Source: Thermus igniterrae ATCC 700962 | GTDB lineage: Bacteria > Deinococcota > Deinococci > Deinococcales > Thermaceae | DNA: 61,290 nt | Reading direction: 5' to 3' | NCBI RefSeq assembly: GCF_000376265.1 | Contig: NZ_AQWU01000060.1 | Coordinates: 195-61,484, forward strand | Shown here: positions 9,067 to 18,084 of the stretch, piece after piece | How positions within the stretch are numbered: the stretch's first letter is position 1 | How the letters are laid out: every line of letters begins with the position of its first letter | Translations under genes and position numbers: made by a program | Notes under the pieces: generated by a model | The model's database searches: none | Seen by the model: only the letters and a program-made list of their open reading frames with translations | What the model was told of the DNA's origin: nothing

Positions 9067-10383
9067 ATGCTGAAGGCCTTCCGGAGCGCGCTCCAGATCC
9101 CCGAACTGCGCCAGCGCATCCTCTTCACCCTGCTGGTGCTGGCCGCCTACCGCCTGGGGGCCTTCATCCCCACCCCGGGGGTGGACCTGGACAAAATCCA
9201 GGAGTTCCTGCGCACCACCCAGGGCGGGGTGTTTGGCATCATCAACCTCTTTTCCGGCGGCAACTTTGAGCGCTTCTCCATCTTTGCCCTGGGCATCATG
9301 CCCTACATCACCGCGGCCATCATCATGCAGCTCCTGGTGAACGTGGTGCCGGCGCTGGAGAAGCTTTCCAAGGAGGGAGAGGAGGGCCGCCGCATCATCA
9401 ATCAGTACACCCGCATCGGCGGCATCGCTCTGGGGGCCTTCCAGGGCTTCTTCCTAGCCACGGCCTTTTTGGGGGCTGAAGGAGGGAGGTTCCTTCTGCC
9501 CGGCTGGTCCCCGGGGCCCTTCTTCTGGCTGGTGGTGGTGGTCACCCAGGTGGCGGGCATTGCCCTCCTCCTCTGGCTGGCGGAGCGCATCACCGAGTAC
9601 GGCATCGGCAACGGCACCAGCATGATTATCTTCGCCGGCATCGTGGTGGAGTGGTTGCCCCAGATCCTGCGCACCCTTGGCCTCATCCGCACCGGGGAGG
9701 TCAACCTGGTGGCCTTCCTCTTCTTCCTGGCCTTCATCGTGCTGGCCTTTGCCGGGATGGCCGCGGTGCAGCAGGCGGAAAGGCGCATCCCCGTGCAGTA
9801 CGCCCGCAAGGTGGTGGGCCGCAGAGTCTACGGGGGGCAGGCCACCTACATCCCCATCAAGCTGAACGCCGCCGGGGTGATTCCCATCGTCTTCGCCGCG
9901 GCCATCCTGCAGATTCCCATCTTCCTCACTGCCCCCTTCCAGGACAACCAGGTCCTGCAGGCCATCGCCAACTTCTTCAACCCCACCCGGCTTTCCGGCC
10001 TTCTCCTCGAGGTGGTGCTCATCGTCCTCTTCACCTACGTCTACACGGCGGTGCAGTTTGACCCCAAGCGCATCGCGGAAAGCCTGCGGGAATACGGGGG
10101 CTTTATCCCGGGCATCCGCCCCGGGGAGCCCACGGTGAAGTTCCTGGAGCACATCGTCTCCCGCCTCACCCTCTGGGGGGCCTTGTTCCTCGGTTTGGTG
10201 GCCGCTTTGCCCCAGATCATCCAGAACATCACCGGGGTGCAGAGCATCGCCTTCTCGGGCATCGGCCTTTTGATCGTGGTGGGGGTGGCCTTGGACACCC
10301 TGAGGCAGATTGAAAGCCAGCTGATGCTGAGGAACTACGAGGGGTTCCTCTCCAAGGGCCGCATCCGCGGCCGCACGCGCTAG
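9067..10383 (+). CDS. secY: Protein translocase channel subunit SecY
   Basis: This 438-residue polytopic membrane protein of about ten transmembrane helices is the pore of the Sec translocon. Helix 1 (IPELRQRILFTLLVLAAYRLG), the plug region with FSGGNFERFSIFALGIMPYITA, the cytoplasmic loop KEGEEGRRIINQYTR and the C-terminal SKGRIRGR tail are all recognisable. A TA base pair only separates it from rplO, and eleven bases with GAGGGAGG lead to adk. Confidence 0.98.
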   Translation: MLKAFRSALQIPELRQRILFTLLVLAAYRLGAFIPTPGVDLDKIQEFLRTTQGGVFGIINLFSGGNFERFSIFALGIMPYITAAIIMQLLVNVVPALEKLSKEGEEGRRIINQYTRIGGIALGAFQGFFLATAFLGAEGGRFLLPGWSPGPFFWLVVVVTQVAGIALLLWLAERITEYGIGNGTSMIIFAGIVVEWLPQILRTLGLIRTGEVNLVAFLFFLAFIVLAFAGMAAVQQAERRIPVQYARKVVGRRVYGGQATYIPIKLNAAGVIPIVFAAAILQIPIFLTAPFQDNQVLQAIANFFNPTRLSGLLLEVVLIVLFTYVYTAVQFDPKRIAESLREYGGFIPGIRPGEPTVKFLEHIVSRLTLWGALFLGLVAALPQIIQNITGVQSIAFSGIGLLIVVGVALDTLRQIESQLMLRNYEGFLSKGRIRGRTR

Positions 10384-10393
10384 AGGAGGGAGG

Positions 10394-10948
10394 ATGGGGG
10401 AAGCGGTGATCTTCTTGGGGCCGCCGGGGGCGGGGAAGGGCACCCAGGCGGCGAGGTTGGCGGAGGAGCTGGCCTTCAAGAAGCTCTCCACGGGGGACAT
10501 CCTCCGGGACCACGTGGCCCGGGGGACCCCCTTGGGGGAGCAGGTCAAGCCCATCATGGACCGGGGGGACCTGGTGCCGGATGAGCTCATCCTGGCCCTG
10601 ATCCGGGAGGAGCTTAGCGAGCGGGTCATCTTTGACGGCTTCCCCCGCACCCTGCCCCAGGCGGAGGCCCTGGACCGCCTCCTGAAGGACACGGGCACCC
10701 GTCTTCTGGGCGTGGTCCTGGTGGAGGTGCCGGAGGAGGAGCTGGTGCGGCGGATGCTGCGGCGGGCCGAGTTGGAAGGCCGTTCCGACGACAACGAGGA
10801 GACCATCCGCCGGCGGCTGGAGGTGTACCGGGAGAAGACCGAGCCCCTGGTCCAGTATTATGAGAAGACGGGTGCCCTGAAGCGGGTGGAGGGCCTTGGC
10901 ACCCCCGATGAGGTCTACGCCCGCATCCGGGCGGCCCTGGGAATCTGA
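10394..10948 (+). CDS. adk: Adenylate kinase, short LID form
   Basis: The 184-residue adenylate kinase interconverts ATP+AMP and 2 ADP. Visible are the P-loop GPPGAGKGTQ, the AMP-site FKKLSTGDILRDHV, FDGFPRTLPQAEAL and the RSDDNEETIRRRL segment. The LID domain is short (no Cys-type zinc LID), as in the roughly 186-residue T. thermophilus enzyme. It sits between secY and map as in many spc operons. The stop overlaps the map ATG (TGATG). Confidence 0.97.
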   Translation: MGEAVIFLGPPGAGKGTQAARLAEELAFKKLSTGDILRDHVARGTPLGEQVKPIMDRGDLVPDELILALIREELSERVIFDGFPRTLPQAEALDRLLKDTGTRLLGVVLVEVPEEELVRRMLRRAELEGRSDDNEETIRRRLEVYREKTEPLVQYYEKTGALKRVEGLGTPDEVYARIRAALGI

Positions 10949-11715
10949 TGGCCATCAAGCTGAAAAGCCCCTGGGAGATAGAGCGCATGCGGGAGGCGGG
11001 TGCCCTCCTCACCGAGGTGGTGGAGGAGGTGGCCCGGCACGTGGCCCCCGGGATCACCACCAAGGAACTGGACCGGATCGCCTATGAGGCCATCCGCCAG
11101 CGCAAGGCCAAGCCGGCCTTCCTGGGCCTTTACGGCTTTCCCGCCACCCTCTGCACCTCGGTCAACGAGGTGGTGGTCCACGGCATCCCCTCGGAGGAGC
11201 CCCTGAAGGAGGGGGACATCCTCTCGGTGGACGTGGGCCTCATCTACGGGGGCTTTGCCGCGGACATGGCCCGCACCTTCCCCGTGGGCCGGGTCTCCCC
11301 GGAGGCGGAAAGGCTCATCCGGGATACTGAGGCCGCCTTCTGGGAGGGGATGAAGTACCTAAGGCCCGGCTTCCGCATCGGCGACGTGGCCCATGCTGTG
11401 CAGACCTTTCTGGAGAGCCGGGGCTACGGGGTGGTGCGGGAGTTCGTGGGCCATGGGGTGGGGCGGGAGATCCACGAGGACCCGCAGCTGCCCAACTTCG
11501 GCAAGCCGGGCACGGGGCCCAAGATCCGCCCGGGGATGACCCTGGCCCTCGAGCCCATGGTCACCCTGCGCCCGGCCCCTGTGGTAATATTGGAAGATGG
11601 CTGGACGGCGAGTGCCGGCAAGGGCAACCTCGCCGCCCACTACGAGAACACCGTCCTGGTGACGGAAGAGGGTCCGGAGCTCCTCACCGGGGTTTCCCTG
11701 GTGCGGGCGCAGTAG
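10948..11715 (+). CDS. map: Methionine aminopeptidase, type I
   Basis: The 255-residue enzyme removes the initiator methionine from nascent proteins. Metal ligands are apparent: the two aspartates in [19 protein letters not shown], the histidine in [15 protein letters not shown] and the glutamates in LALEPMV and [13 protein letters not shown]. The substrate-site histidine is in EVVVHGIPS. The N-terminus lacks any zinc-finger extension. It is co-transcribed between adk and infA. Confidence 0.97.
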   Translation: MAIKLKSPWEIERMREAGALLTEVVEEVARHVAPGITTKELDRIAYEAIRQRKAKPAFLGLYGFPATLCTSVNEVVVHGIPSEEPLKEGDILSVDVGLIYGGFAADMARTFPVGRVSPEAERLIRDTEAAFWEGMKYLRPGFRIGDVAHAVQTFLESRGYGVVREFVGHGVGREIHEDPQLPNFGKPGTGPKIRPGMTLALEPMVTLRPAPVVILEDGWTASAGKGNLAAHYENTVLVTEEGPELLTGVSLVRAQ

Positions 11716-11722
11716 GAGGGGT

Positions 11723-11941
11723 ATGGCGAAGGAGAAGGACACCATTCGGGCGGAGGGCGTGGTCACCGAGGCGCTTCCCAACACCACCTTTCGGGTGAAG
11801 CTGGACTCGGGGCCCGAGATTCTCGCTTACATCTCCGGCAAGATGCGCATGCACTACATCCGCATCCTGCCCGGGGACCGGGTGGTGGTGGAAATTACCC
11901 CCTACGACCCCACGCGGGGCCGCATCGTCTACAGGAAGTAG
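11723..11941 (+). CDS. infA: Translation initiation factor IF-1
   Basis: The 72-residue OB-fold protein reads [14 protein letters not shown] and ends GRIVYRK. It blocks the A site during 30S initiation. It has the canonical length and the conserved HISGKMR-equivalent [17 protein letters not shown]. It sits eight bases from map and nine from rpmJ, with GTAGGAGGGGT as ribosome binding site. Confidence 0.98.
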   Translation: MAKEKDTIRAEGVVTEALPNTTFRVKLDSGPEILAYISGKMRMHYIRILPGDRVVVEITPYDPTRGRIVYRK

Positions 11942-11949
11942 GAGGCGAG

Positions 11950-12063
11950 ATGAAGGTACGGGCGTCGGTGAAGAAAATCTGTGAGAAGTGCAAGGTGGTG
12001 CGCCGGCACGGCCGGGTGTACGTGATCTGCGAGAACCCCAAGCACAAGCAGCGTCAGGGCTAA
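11950..12063 (+). CDS. rpmJ: 50S ribosomal protein L36, zinc type
   Basis: This 37-residue protein begins [17 protein letters not shown] and ends KHKQRQG. The CxxC pair (C11, C14) together with C27 and the following histidine form the known zinc knuckle. It lies between infA and rpsM, the usual place. The preceding GTAGGAGGCGAG supplies a strong ribosome binding site. Confidence 0.97.
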   Translation: MKVRASVKKICEKCKVVRRHGRVYVICENPKHKQRQG

Positions 12064-12072
12064 GGAGGGAAC

Positions 12073-12453
12073 GTGGCGAGGATTGCAGGTGTAGAGATTC
12101 CCAGGAACAAGCGGGTGGACGTGGCCCTCACCTACATCTACGGGGTGGGGCCGGCCCGGGCCAAGGAGGCCCTGGAGAAGACGGGGATCAACCCCGCGAC
12201 CCGGGTCAAGGACCTCACGGAGGCCGAGGTGGTCCGCCTCCGGGAGTACGTGGAGAACACCTGGAAGCTGGAGGGGGAGCTCAGGGCGGAGGTGGCCGCC
12301 AACATCAAGCGGCTCATGGACATCGGCTGCTACCGCGGCCTCCGGCACCGTAGGGGCCTGCCCGTGCGGGGCCAGCGCACCCGCACCAACGCCCGTACCC
12401 GCAAGGGCCCCCGCAAGACCGTGGCGGGCAAGAAGAAGGCCCCCAGGAAGTAA
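12073..12453 (+). CDS. rpsM: 30S ribosomal protein S13
   Basis: The 126-residue S13, a head protein bridging to the 50S, starts with GTG after TAAGGAGGG. The helix-two-turn-helix region ([12 protein letters not shown]), the signature [21 protein letters not shown] and the basic tail [12 protein letters not shown] are present. A 67-base gap follows before rpsK. Confidence 0.97.
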   Translation: MARIAGVEIPRNKRVDVALTYIYGVGPARAKEALEKTGINPATRVKDLTEAEVVRLREYVENTWKLEGELRAEVAANIKRLMDIGCYRGLRHRRGLPVRGQRTRTNARTRKGPRKTVAGKKKAPRK

Positions 12454-12520
12454 GCCCTGAAGCCATTTAGGGCCAGTAGATACTCCGAGTTCGCGGCGCA
12501 GCCGTAGCCAGAGGGAGAGT
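12454..12520 (+). other. rpsM-rpsK intergenic segment
   Basis: This 67-base gap holds a weak stem GCCCT-N10-AGGGC just after the rpsM stop, a TAGATACT run that could serve as a -10 element, and an AGAGGGAGAG ribosome binding site before rpsK. It is the largest gap in the alpha part of the array. I cannot tell whether it is a promoter, a processing site or an S4 target. Confidence 0.3.
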
Positions 12521-12910
12521 ATGGCCAGAAAAGTTACCAAGAAGAAGGTCAAAAGGCAGGTGGCGAGCGGGAAGGCCTACATCCACGCTTCCTACAACAA
12601 CACCATCGTCACCATCACCGACCCGGACGGCAACCCCATCACCTGGTCCTCGGGCGGGGTCATCGGCTACAAGGGGAGCCGGAAGGGCACCCCCTACGCG
12701 GCCCAGCTGGCGGCCATGGACGCCGCCAAGAAGGCCATGGCCTATGGCATGCAGAGCGTGGACGTGGTGGTTCGCGGCACCGGGGCGGGCCGGGAGCAGG
12801 CCATCCGCGCCCTCCAGGCCTCGGGCCTCCAGGTGAAGTCCATCGTGGACGACACCCCCGTGCCCCACAACGGCTGCCGGCCCAAGAAGAAGTTCCGCAA
12901 GGCCTCGTAA
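12521..12910 (+). CDS. rpsK: 30S ribosomal protein S11
   Basis: The 129-residue S11 lines the platform near the E site. The [23 protein letters not shown] region, [10 protein letters not shown] and the C-terminal [18 protein letters not shown] motif are intact. It is preceded by AGAGGGAGAG and followed by 13 bases with AAGGAG before rpsD. Confidence 0.97.
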   Translation: MARKVTKKKVKRQVASGKAYIHASYNNTIVTITDPDGNPITWSSGGVIGYKGSRKGTPYAAQLAAMDAAKKAMAYGMQSVDVVVRGTGAGREQAIRALQASGLQVKSIVDDTPVPHNGCRPKKKFRKAS

Positions 12911-12923
12911 GGAGTAAGAGAAG

Positions 12924-13553
12924 ATGGGTCGTTACATTGGACCAGTTTGCCGTCTTTGCCGCCGGGAAGGAGTGAAGCTGTACCTGAAGGGGGAGCGGTG
13001 CTACACCCCCAAGTGCGCCATGGAGCGCCGTCCCTACCCTCCGGGGCAGCACGGGCAGAAGCGCACCCGCCGCCCTTCGGACTACGCGGTGCGCCTCCGG
13101 GAGAAGCAGAAGCTCCGCCGCATCTACGGGATTTCCGAAACCCAGTTCCGCAACCTCTTTGAGGAGGCGAGCCGCAAGAAGGGCGTCACGGGCACGGTCT
13201 TCCTGGGCCTTCTGGAGTCCCGCCTGGACAACGTGGTCTACCGCCTGGGCTTCGCCGCCAGCCGCCGCCAGGCCCGGCAGATGGTGCGCCACGGGCACAT
13301 CACCGTCAACGGCCGCCAGGTGGACCTCCCCGCCTACCGGGTAAAGCCCGGGGATGAGATCGCCATCGCCGAGGGGAGCCGGAACCTGGCCTTCATCCGC
13401 GAGAACCTCGAGGCCATGAAGGGCCGCAAGGTGGGTCCCTGGCTTTCCCTGGACGCGGAGGGCATGAAGGGCAAGTTCCTGCGGCTACCCGACCGCGAGG
13501 ATCTGGCCCTGCCCGTGAACGAGCAGCTGGTGATTGAGTTCTACTCCAGGTAA
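12924..13553 (+). CDS. rpsD: 30S ribosomal protein S4, zinc-binding form
   Basis: The 209-residue S4 nucleates 30S assembly. The N-terminus contains the four-cysteine zinc site CRLC...C...C (C9, C12, C26, C31 by count) known from Thermus S4, and the C-domain has the S4 RNA-binding fold with [21 protein letters not shown]. In E. coli S4 also represses the alpha operon. It is followed by a GC-rich hairpin before rpoA. Confidence 0.97.
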   Translation: MGRYIGPVCRLCRREGVKLYLKGERCYTPKCAMERRPYPPGQHGQKRTRRPSDYAVRLREKQKLRRIYGISETQFRNLFEEASRKKGVTGTVFLGLLESRLDNVVYRLGFAASRRQARQMVRHGHITVNGRQVDLPAYRVKPGDEIAIAEGSRNLAFIRENLEAMKGRKVGPWLSLDAEGMKGKFLRLPDREDLALPVNEQLVIEFYSR

Positions 13554-13559
13554 TTCCCT

Positions 13560-13584
13560 GGGGGCCTGGCGGGTCCAGGCCCCC
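13560..13584 (+). promoter_or_regulatory. GC-rich hairpin between rpsD and rpoA
   Basis: The sequence GGGGGCCTGG-CGGGT-CCAGGCCCCC forms a perfect 10-bp stem with a 5-base loop in the 51-base rpsD-rpoA gap. No U-run follows, and rpoA has its own CAAGGAGGCCT ribosome binding site directly behind. It could be an attenuator, a stability element or an RNase site that sets rpoA output relative to ribosomal proteins. Confidence 0.6.
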
Positions 13585-13604
13585 CTGCGCCTGCAAGGAG
13601 GCCT

Positions 13605-14543
13605 ATGTTTGAGACCAAGCTGAAAGCCCCGGTCTTCACGGTGCGCACCCAGGGGCGGGAGTACGGGGAGTTCGTCCTGGAGCCCCTGGAGCGGGGGTTC
13701 GGCGTCACCCTGGGCAACCCCTTGAGGCGGATCCTCCTCTCCTCCATTCCCGGGACCGCGGTCACCAGCGTCTACATTGAGGACGTGCTCCACGAGTTCT
13801 CCACCATCCCCGGGGTCAAGGAGGACGTGGTGGAGATCATCCTGAACCTGAAGGAGCTGGTGGTGCGCTTCCTGGACCCCAAGATGCAGACCACCACCCT
13901 GGTCCTTCGGGCCGAGGGCCCCAAGGTGGTGCGGGCGGCCGACTTCACCCCTTCCGCCGACGTGGAGATCCTCAACCCCGACCTGGCCATCGCCACCCTC
14001 GAGGCCGGCGGCAAGCTCTACATGGAGGTGCGCGTGGACCGCGGCGTGGGCTACGTCCCCGCGGAGCGCCACGGCATCAAGGACCGCATCAACGCCATTC
14101 CCGTGGACGCCCTCTTCTCCCCCGTGCGCCGGGTGGCCTTCCAGGTGGAGGATACCCGCCTGGGGCAGCGCACCGACCTGGACAAGCTCACCCTGCGGGT
14201 CTGGACCGACGGCTCCATCACCCCCCTGGAGGCCCTCAACAAGGCGGTGGAGATCCTGCGGGACCACCTGGCCTACTTCGCCAACCCCCAGACCACGGTC
14301 CTGCCCGCTGCCGAACCCGCCCCCGAGCGGCCGGAGAAGGAGGAGGACCTGGACCTGCCCCTGGAGGAGCTGGGGCTTTCCACCCGGGTGCTCCATGCCC
14401 TCAAGGAGGAGGGCATTGAGTCCGTGCGGGCCCTCCTGGCCCTGAACCTCAAGGACCTGAAGAACATCCCCGGCATCGGGGAGAGGAGCCTGGAGGAGAT
14501 CCGCGAGGCCCTGGAAAAGCGGGGCTTCGCCCTGAAGGAGTGA
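13605..14543 (+). CDS. rpoA: RNA polymerase alpha subunit
   Basis: This 312-residue alpha subunit has the N-terminal assembly domain ([26 protein letters not shown], about residues 30-55; [34 protein letters not shown]) to about residue 230, an acidic and Pro-rich linker, and a C-terminal domain (about 245-312) with [19 protein letters not shown]. It initiates polymerase assembly and contacts UP elements and activators. It ends four bases before rplQ. Confidence 0.98.
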   Translation: MFETKLKAPVFTVRTQGREYGEFVLEPLERGFGVTLGNPLRRILLSSIPGTAVTSVYIEDVLHEFSTIPGVKEDVVEIILNLKELVVRFLDPKMQTTTLVLRAEGPKVVRAADFTPSADVEILNPDLAIATLEAGGKLYMEVRVDRGVGYVPAERHGIKDRINAIPVDALFSPVRRVAFQVEDTRLGQRTDLDKLTLRVWTDGSITPLEALNKAVEILRDHLAYFANPQTTVLPAAEPAPERPEKEEDLDLPLEELGLSTRVLHALKEEGIESVRALLALNLKDLKNIPGIGERSLEEIREALEKRGFALKE

Positions 14544-14547
14544 GACC

Positions 14548-14904
14548 ATGCGCCACCTGAAGTCTGGAAGGAAGCTTAACCGGCACTCTTCCCACCGTCT
14601 GGCCCTCTACCGCAACCAGGCCAAGAGCCTCCTGGCCCACGGGCGCATCACCACCACCGTGCCCAAGGCCAAGGAGCTCACCGGCTTCGTGGACCACCTC
14701 ATCCACCTGGCCAAGCGGGGAGACCTGCACGCCCGCCGCCTGGTCCTTCGGGACCTGCAAGACGTGAAGCTGGTGCGCAAGCTCTTTGACGAGATTGCTC
14801 CCAAGTACCAGAACCGCGCCGGCGGGTACACCCGGGTCCTGAAGCTGGCCGAGCGCCGCCGGGGGGACGGGGCTCCCCTGGCCCTGGTGGAGCTGGTGGA
14901 GTAG
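14548..14904 (+). CDS. rplQ: 50S ribosomal protein L17
   Basis: The 118-residue L17 begins [24 protein letters not shown], the family signature, and has [20 protein letters not shown] near the C-terminus. It is the last gene of the ribosomal array, as in most bacteria, and is followed by a GC-rich hairpin facing a gene on the other strand. Confidence 0.97.
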   Translation: MRHLKSGRKLNRHSSHRLALYRNQAKSLLAHGRITTTVPKAKELTGFVDHLIHLAKRGDLHARRLVLRDLQDVKLVRKLFDEIAPKYQNRAGGYTRVLKLAERRRGDGAPLALVELVE

Positions 14905-14913
14905 CCTCTACCC

Positions 14914-14949
14914 GGGCGTCCCGCCCCGGTCCGTGCCGGGCGGGGCGCC
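14914..14949. terminator. Putative bidirectional terminator after rplQ
   Basis: A near-perfect GC-rich inverted repeat (GGCGTCCCGCCC against GGGCGGGGCGCC, loop around TCCGTG) fills the 45-base gap between rplQ and the convergent membrane protein gene. On the plus strand it is followed by TTAGCTTTTCC. The position between converging genes supports termination from both sides. Confidence 0.65.
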
Positions 14950-15429
14950 TTAGCTTTTCCCCCCGTTTCCCTGACCTCCCAGGAGGCGAAGGACCTGGTC
15001 CTCCAGCTCGCCGATGTAGGCGGCCAGGGTGTTGCCGTGCTTTTCCAGCATCTCGCGCACCCGGGCCTCGAGGGCCAGGATCTCCCCCTTCTCCGCCTCG
15101 GCCAGGCGTTGGAACTCCGCCTCCAGGTAGCGCCTCAGCTCGGTGTAGCGGCTTTGCTCCGCCTCCTCGGCCAGCTTCTTGTAGTGGAGGAGCTCCCGGG
15201 CGTAGCGCCGCACCTCCAGGAGGGCCGCGGTTTCCAGCCCGATGGTGAAGAGGAGGTAGAGGAGGGAGACCGTCCCCAGGGCCACCACCAGCACCAGGCC
15301 CAGGGGGGCCTCCACCCGGGTCAGCCCCAGGGAGAGGGTGGTGGGCCGGGTGATCTCCCCCCAGTTGAGCCAGGAGAAGAGGACGAGGAGGAGCAGGACG
15401 ATGAGGGCAAAAAGGGTACGGGCGCTCAT
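14950..15429 (-). CDS. Membrane protein with two N-terminal helices and coiled-coil tail (LapA-like)
   Basis: The 159-residue protein has a first transmembrane segment (FALIVLLLLVLFSWLNW) directly after MSARTL, a short extracytoplasmic loop, a second segment (LGLVLVVALGTVSLLYLLFTIG) and then about 85 residues of charged helical coiled-coil ending in GNGGKS. The layout resembles LapA/DUF1049 proteins, whose role in lipopolysaccharide or envelope assembly is only partly known. The start at 15429 is chosen because GGAGG lies seven bases upstream on the minus strand. The call is moderate and the function uncertain. Confidence 0.7.
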   Translation of the reverse strand: MSARTLFALIVLLLLVLFSWLNWGEITRPTTLSLGLTRVEAPLGLVLVVALGTVSLLYLLFTIGLETAALLEVRRYARELLHYKKLAEEAEQSRYTELRRYLEAEFQRLAEAEKGEILALEARVREMLEKHGNTLAAYIGELEDQVLRLLGGQGNGGKS

Positions 15430-15460
15430 AGCGTGGCCTCCATAGGGCACCTTGGGGGAT

Positions 15461-15466
15461 TATACT
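15461..15466 (+). promoter_or_regulatory. Leaderless -10 box of the DMT transporter gene
   Basis: TATACT lies eight bases before the ATG at 15475. No Shine-Dalgarno sequence is visible, so the transcript probably begins at the start codon. The -35 region is weak. Confidence 0.7.
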
Positions 15467-15474
15467 CTTTCGCC

Positions 15475-16308
15475 ATGGGCTACCTGTACCTGCTCCTGGC
15501 GGCCTCCTTGTGGGGGCTTCTCGGCCCGGTGAGCCGGCTGGCCTTCCAGGAGGGGCTTTCTCCCCTCTTGGTGGCCTTCTTTCGCGCGGTCATCGCCTGG
15601 GTTTTCTTCGCCCTGCACGCCCTTTTTCTGCGCCAGGTGCGGGTGGCCCCAAGGGACCTTCCCGTCCTCCTCCTCTTCGGCCTGGTGGGGGTTTCCCTCT
15701 TCTATGGAAGTTATCAGCTGGCGGTGGGGTATGGGGGGGCGGCCCTGGCCTCGGTCCTCCTCTACACCGCTCCCGCCTGGGTGGCCCTGCTCTCTGCCCT
15801 GGTGCTGAAGGAGCCCCTGGACCGCACTGGTCTTCTGGCGGTGGGCCTCACCCTCCTGGGGGTGGCCCTCATGGGCCTGGGCGGGGGGAGCGAGGTGCGG
15901 ACCGGGCCCCTGGCCCTCCTCTTTGGCCTTCTCTCCGGCTTCACCTACGCCCTTTACTACATCTTCGGCAAGCTCTACCTGCCCCGCTACGCCACCCCCA
16001 CCCTCTTCCTCTATGCCCTGCCCGTGGGGGCCCTGGGGCTTTGGCCCTTCGTGGACTTCGTCCCCCTAGGTCCCAAGGCCCTCCTGGCCCTCCTCTTCCT
16101 GGGCACCTTTTCCACCTACGGGGCCTACCTGGCCTACTACGCGGGGCTCAGGCGGCTTCCCGCCACCCGGGCCAGCGTGGTGGCCACCCTCGAGCCCGTG
16201 GTGGCCAACCTCTTCGCCTTCCTCCTCTTCCGGGAGGTGCTTTCCCCCCTGGGCTACCTGGGGGCCCTTCTCGTCCTCCTGGCCGTCCTCCTCAGCGTGC
16301 GGCGGTAG
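15475..16308 (+). CDS. EamA/DMT-family transporter
   Basis: This 277-residue membrane protein has about ten transmembrane helices arranged as two repeated EamA halves. The first begins MGYLYLLLAASLWGLLGPVSRLAF and contains LLYTAPAWVALLSALVLKEPL. The second contains LFGLLSGFTYALYYIFGKLYL and VVATLEPVVANLFAFLLFREVLS, the family's terminal motif. DMT carriers export or import metabolites such as amino acids or nucleotide precursors, and the substrate cannot be read here. The start is set by the -10 box eight bases upstream. Confidence 0.88.
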   Translation: MGYLYLLLAASLWGLLGPVSRLAFQEGLSPLLVAFFRAVIAWVFFALHALFLRQVRVAPRDLPVLLLFGLVGVSLFYGSYQLAVGYGGAALASVLLYTAPAWVALLSALVLKEPLDRTGLLAVGLTLLGVALMGLGGGSEVRTGPLALLFGLLSGFTYALYYIFGKLYLPRYATPTLFLYALPVGALGLWPFVDFVPLGPKALLALLFLGTFSTYGAYLAYYAGLRRLPATRASVVATLEPVVANLFAFLLFREVLSPLGYLGALLVLLAVLLSVRR

Positions 16309-16311
16309 ACT
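16306..16311 (+). promoter_or_regulatory. Leaderless -10 box of the secreted GH13 gene
   Basis: TAGACT, whose TAG is also the stop codon of the upstream transporter, is followed by six bases and the ATG at 16318. The identical TAGACT-N6-ATG arrangement recurs at 31967 and 53312. Confidence 0.65.
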
Positions 16312-16317
16312 CGGGTC

Positions 16318-18084
16318 ATGAAACGCTTCCACGTCCTCGGGGGGCTCCTTAGCCTCCTCCTGGGGGTGGCCCTGGCCCAGGCCCACGACCCGGCCAACCC
16401 CGCCCAGTTTTCCCGCCTGCCCCAGGGGTACGCGGTGCGCTTCCAGGCCCCGGCGGAGGCGGTACGGGAGGCCTCCTTGCTCCAGGAAGGCCGGGTCTGG
16501 CCCATGGCCCGCCAGCTGGTCTTCGCCGGGCAGGAGGTCTGGCGGGGCCTCCTGCCCGAGGCCGCACCCTACCGGATACGCCTGCGCACCCAGGGGGGCG
16601 AGCGGGTGCTGGGTCCTTTCCAGCCGCCTGCCCGGCCCTTCCAGGCCCTGCCCTGGGTGGGGGAGCGGGTGGGCTACCAGGTCTTCCCCGACCGCTTCCA
16701 AAACGGCGATGCCGGCAACGATGCCCTGGCCCTAGAAAGCGACGAGTACCGCTTCAACCAGGTCTGGCAGGAAGGGGGTGGCCCCAGGCCCCACCTCGCC
16801 CGCTGGGAGGACCCCCCAAGCCCGCTGCACTGCTGCCACCAGTACTACGGGGGGGACCTGAAGGGCCTTTTGGAGCGCCTCCCCTACCTGGCGGAGCTGG
16901 GGGTGGGGCTTTTGTACCTCAACCCCATCTTCCTCTCGGGAAGCGTCCACGGCTACGACACCCACGACTACCTGCAGGTGGCTCCCCGCCTGGGGGATGA
17001 GGCCCTTTTGCGGGGGGTTTTGGAGCGGGCCCACGCCCTGGGCATACGGGTCCTCTTTGACTTCGTCCCCAACCACACGGGCCTGGGCTTCTTTGCCTTC
17101 CAGGACGTGGTGCGGCGGGGAAGGGCCTCCCCCTACTGGGGCTGGTACTTCATCCGGCGCTACCCCTTCAAGCCCGGGGATGCCACGGCCTACGAGGCCT
17201 GGTGGGGGGTGGGGAGCCTGCCCAAGCTGAACACGGGAAACCCGGAGGTGCGGGCCTACCTCTACCGGGTGGCGGAACACTGGGTGCGCTTTGGCTTTGA
17301 TGGGGTGCGGGTGGACGTACCCGAGGACCTTCTGGAGGCCAAGGCCTTCTTCCGCGAGCTGAAGGGTAGGCTCAGGGCCCTCAACCCCGAGGTCTACCTG
17401 GTGGGGGAGATCTGGCGGCGGGCCCCAGACTGGGTGGGGGAGGAGGCCTTTGACAGCCTGATGAACTACGCCCTCGGCCGGGACATCGTGCTTCGCTACG
17501 CCCAGGGGCTCCATCCCGCCCTTTTCGGGGGGCCGCGGGCCCTGGCCCAGCTGGCCGAGGCCTACGCCCTCTACCCCGAGGCGGCCAGCGCCATGGGGTT
17601 CAACCTGATCAGCTCCCACGACACCTCCCGCCTCCTTTCCGACCTGGGAGGAGACGTGGCCAGGGCCCGGCTGGCCTGGGCCCTGCTCTTTGCCCTGCCC
17701 GGGGCCCCGGTGGTCTGGCAGGGGGAGGAGTGTGCCCTTCAGGGGGCCAAAGAGCCCCTGGACCTGCAGCGGCAGCCCATCCCCTGGGAGGCCTGCCAGG
17801 GAGAGATGCGTGCCTTCATCCAGGGGCTCGCCCGCTTGAAGGCCCGTGAGCCCGCCCTGCGCGGGGGGTACCTGGCCACCCACCTGGCCGAGGGGGGCAT
17901 GCTCTCCTTCTGGCGTGGGGAAGGGGAGGAGCGCCTCCTCCTGGCCTTCAACAACCAGAAGGCTCCCGCCCTCTTGCCCCTTCCCCAGGGGACCTGGGAG
18001 GACCTCCTGACGGGCTCCCGCTTCCAGGGGCAGGTGGAGGTGCCGGGGGTAGGGGCGCGCTACCTCAAGAGGGCCTCGAGGTAG
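16318..18084 (+). CDS. Secreted GH13 alpha-glucan hydrolase (neopullulanase/amylase type)
   Basis: The 588-residue protein has a signal peptide (MKRFHVLGGLLSLLLGVALAQA), an N-terminal beta-sandwich-like region to about residue 110, then a GH13 barrel beginning GERVGYQVFPDRF. Catalytic motifs are complete: DFVPNHTG (region I), DGVRVDV with nucleophile D333, VGEIW with acid/base E364, and SSHDTS with D435. An LHCCHQYYGGDL segment is unusual in carrying adjacent cysteines. It probably degrades starch, pullulan or maltodextrins outside the cell. The 3' end overlaps the convergent HNH gene by 25 bases. Confidence 0.92.
   Translation: MKRFHVLGGLLSLLLGVALAQAHDPANPAQFSRLPQGYAVRFQAPAEAVREASLLQEGRVWPMARQLVFAGQEVWRGLLPEAAPYRIRLRTQGGERVLGPFQPPARPFQALPWVGERVGYQVFPDRFQNGDAGNDALALESDEYRFNQVWQEGGGPRPHLARWEDPPSPLHCCHQYYGGDLKGLLERLPYLAELGVGLLYLNPIFLSGSVHGYDTHDYLQVAPRLGDEALLRGVLERAHALGIRVLFDFVPNHTGLGFFAFQDVVRRGRASPYWGWYFIRRYPFKPGDATAYEAWWGVGSLPKLNTGNPEVRAYLYRVAEHWVRFGFDGVRVDVPEDLLEAKAFFRELKGRLRALNPEVYLVGEIWRRAPDWVGEEAFDSLMNYALGRDIVLRYAQGLHPALFGGPRALAQLAEAYALYPEAASAMGFNLISSHDTSRLLSDLGGDVARARLAWALLFALPGAPVVWQGEECALQGAKEPLDLQRQPIPWEACQGEMRAFIQGLARLKAREPALRGGYLATHLAEGGMLSFWRGEGEERLLLAFNNQKAPALLPLPQGTWEDLLTGSRFQGQVEVPGVGARYLKRASR

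Noticed and set aside
11580-11595. A/T-rich GTGGTAATATTGGAAG patch inside map as an internal promoter for infA
   Set aside because: TAATAT resembles a -10, but no -35 is found at a proper distance and infA has a normal Shine-Dalgarno. Left unannotated.
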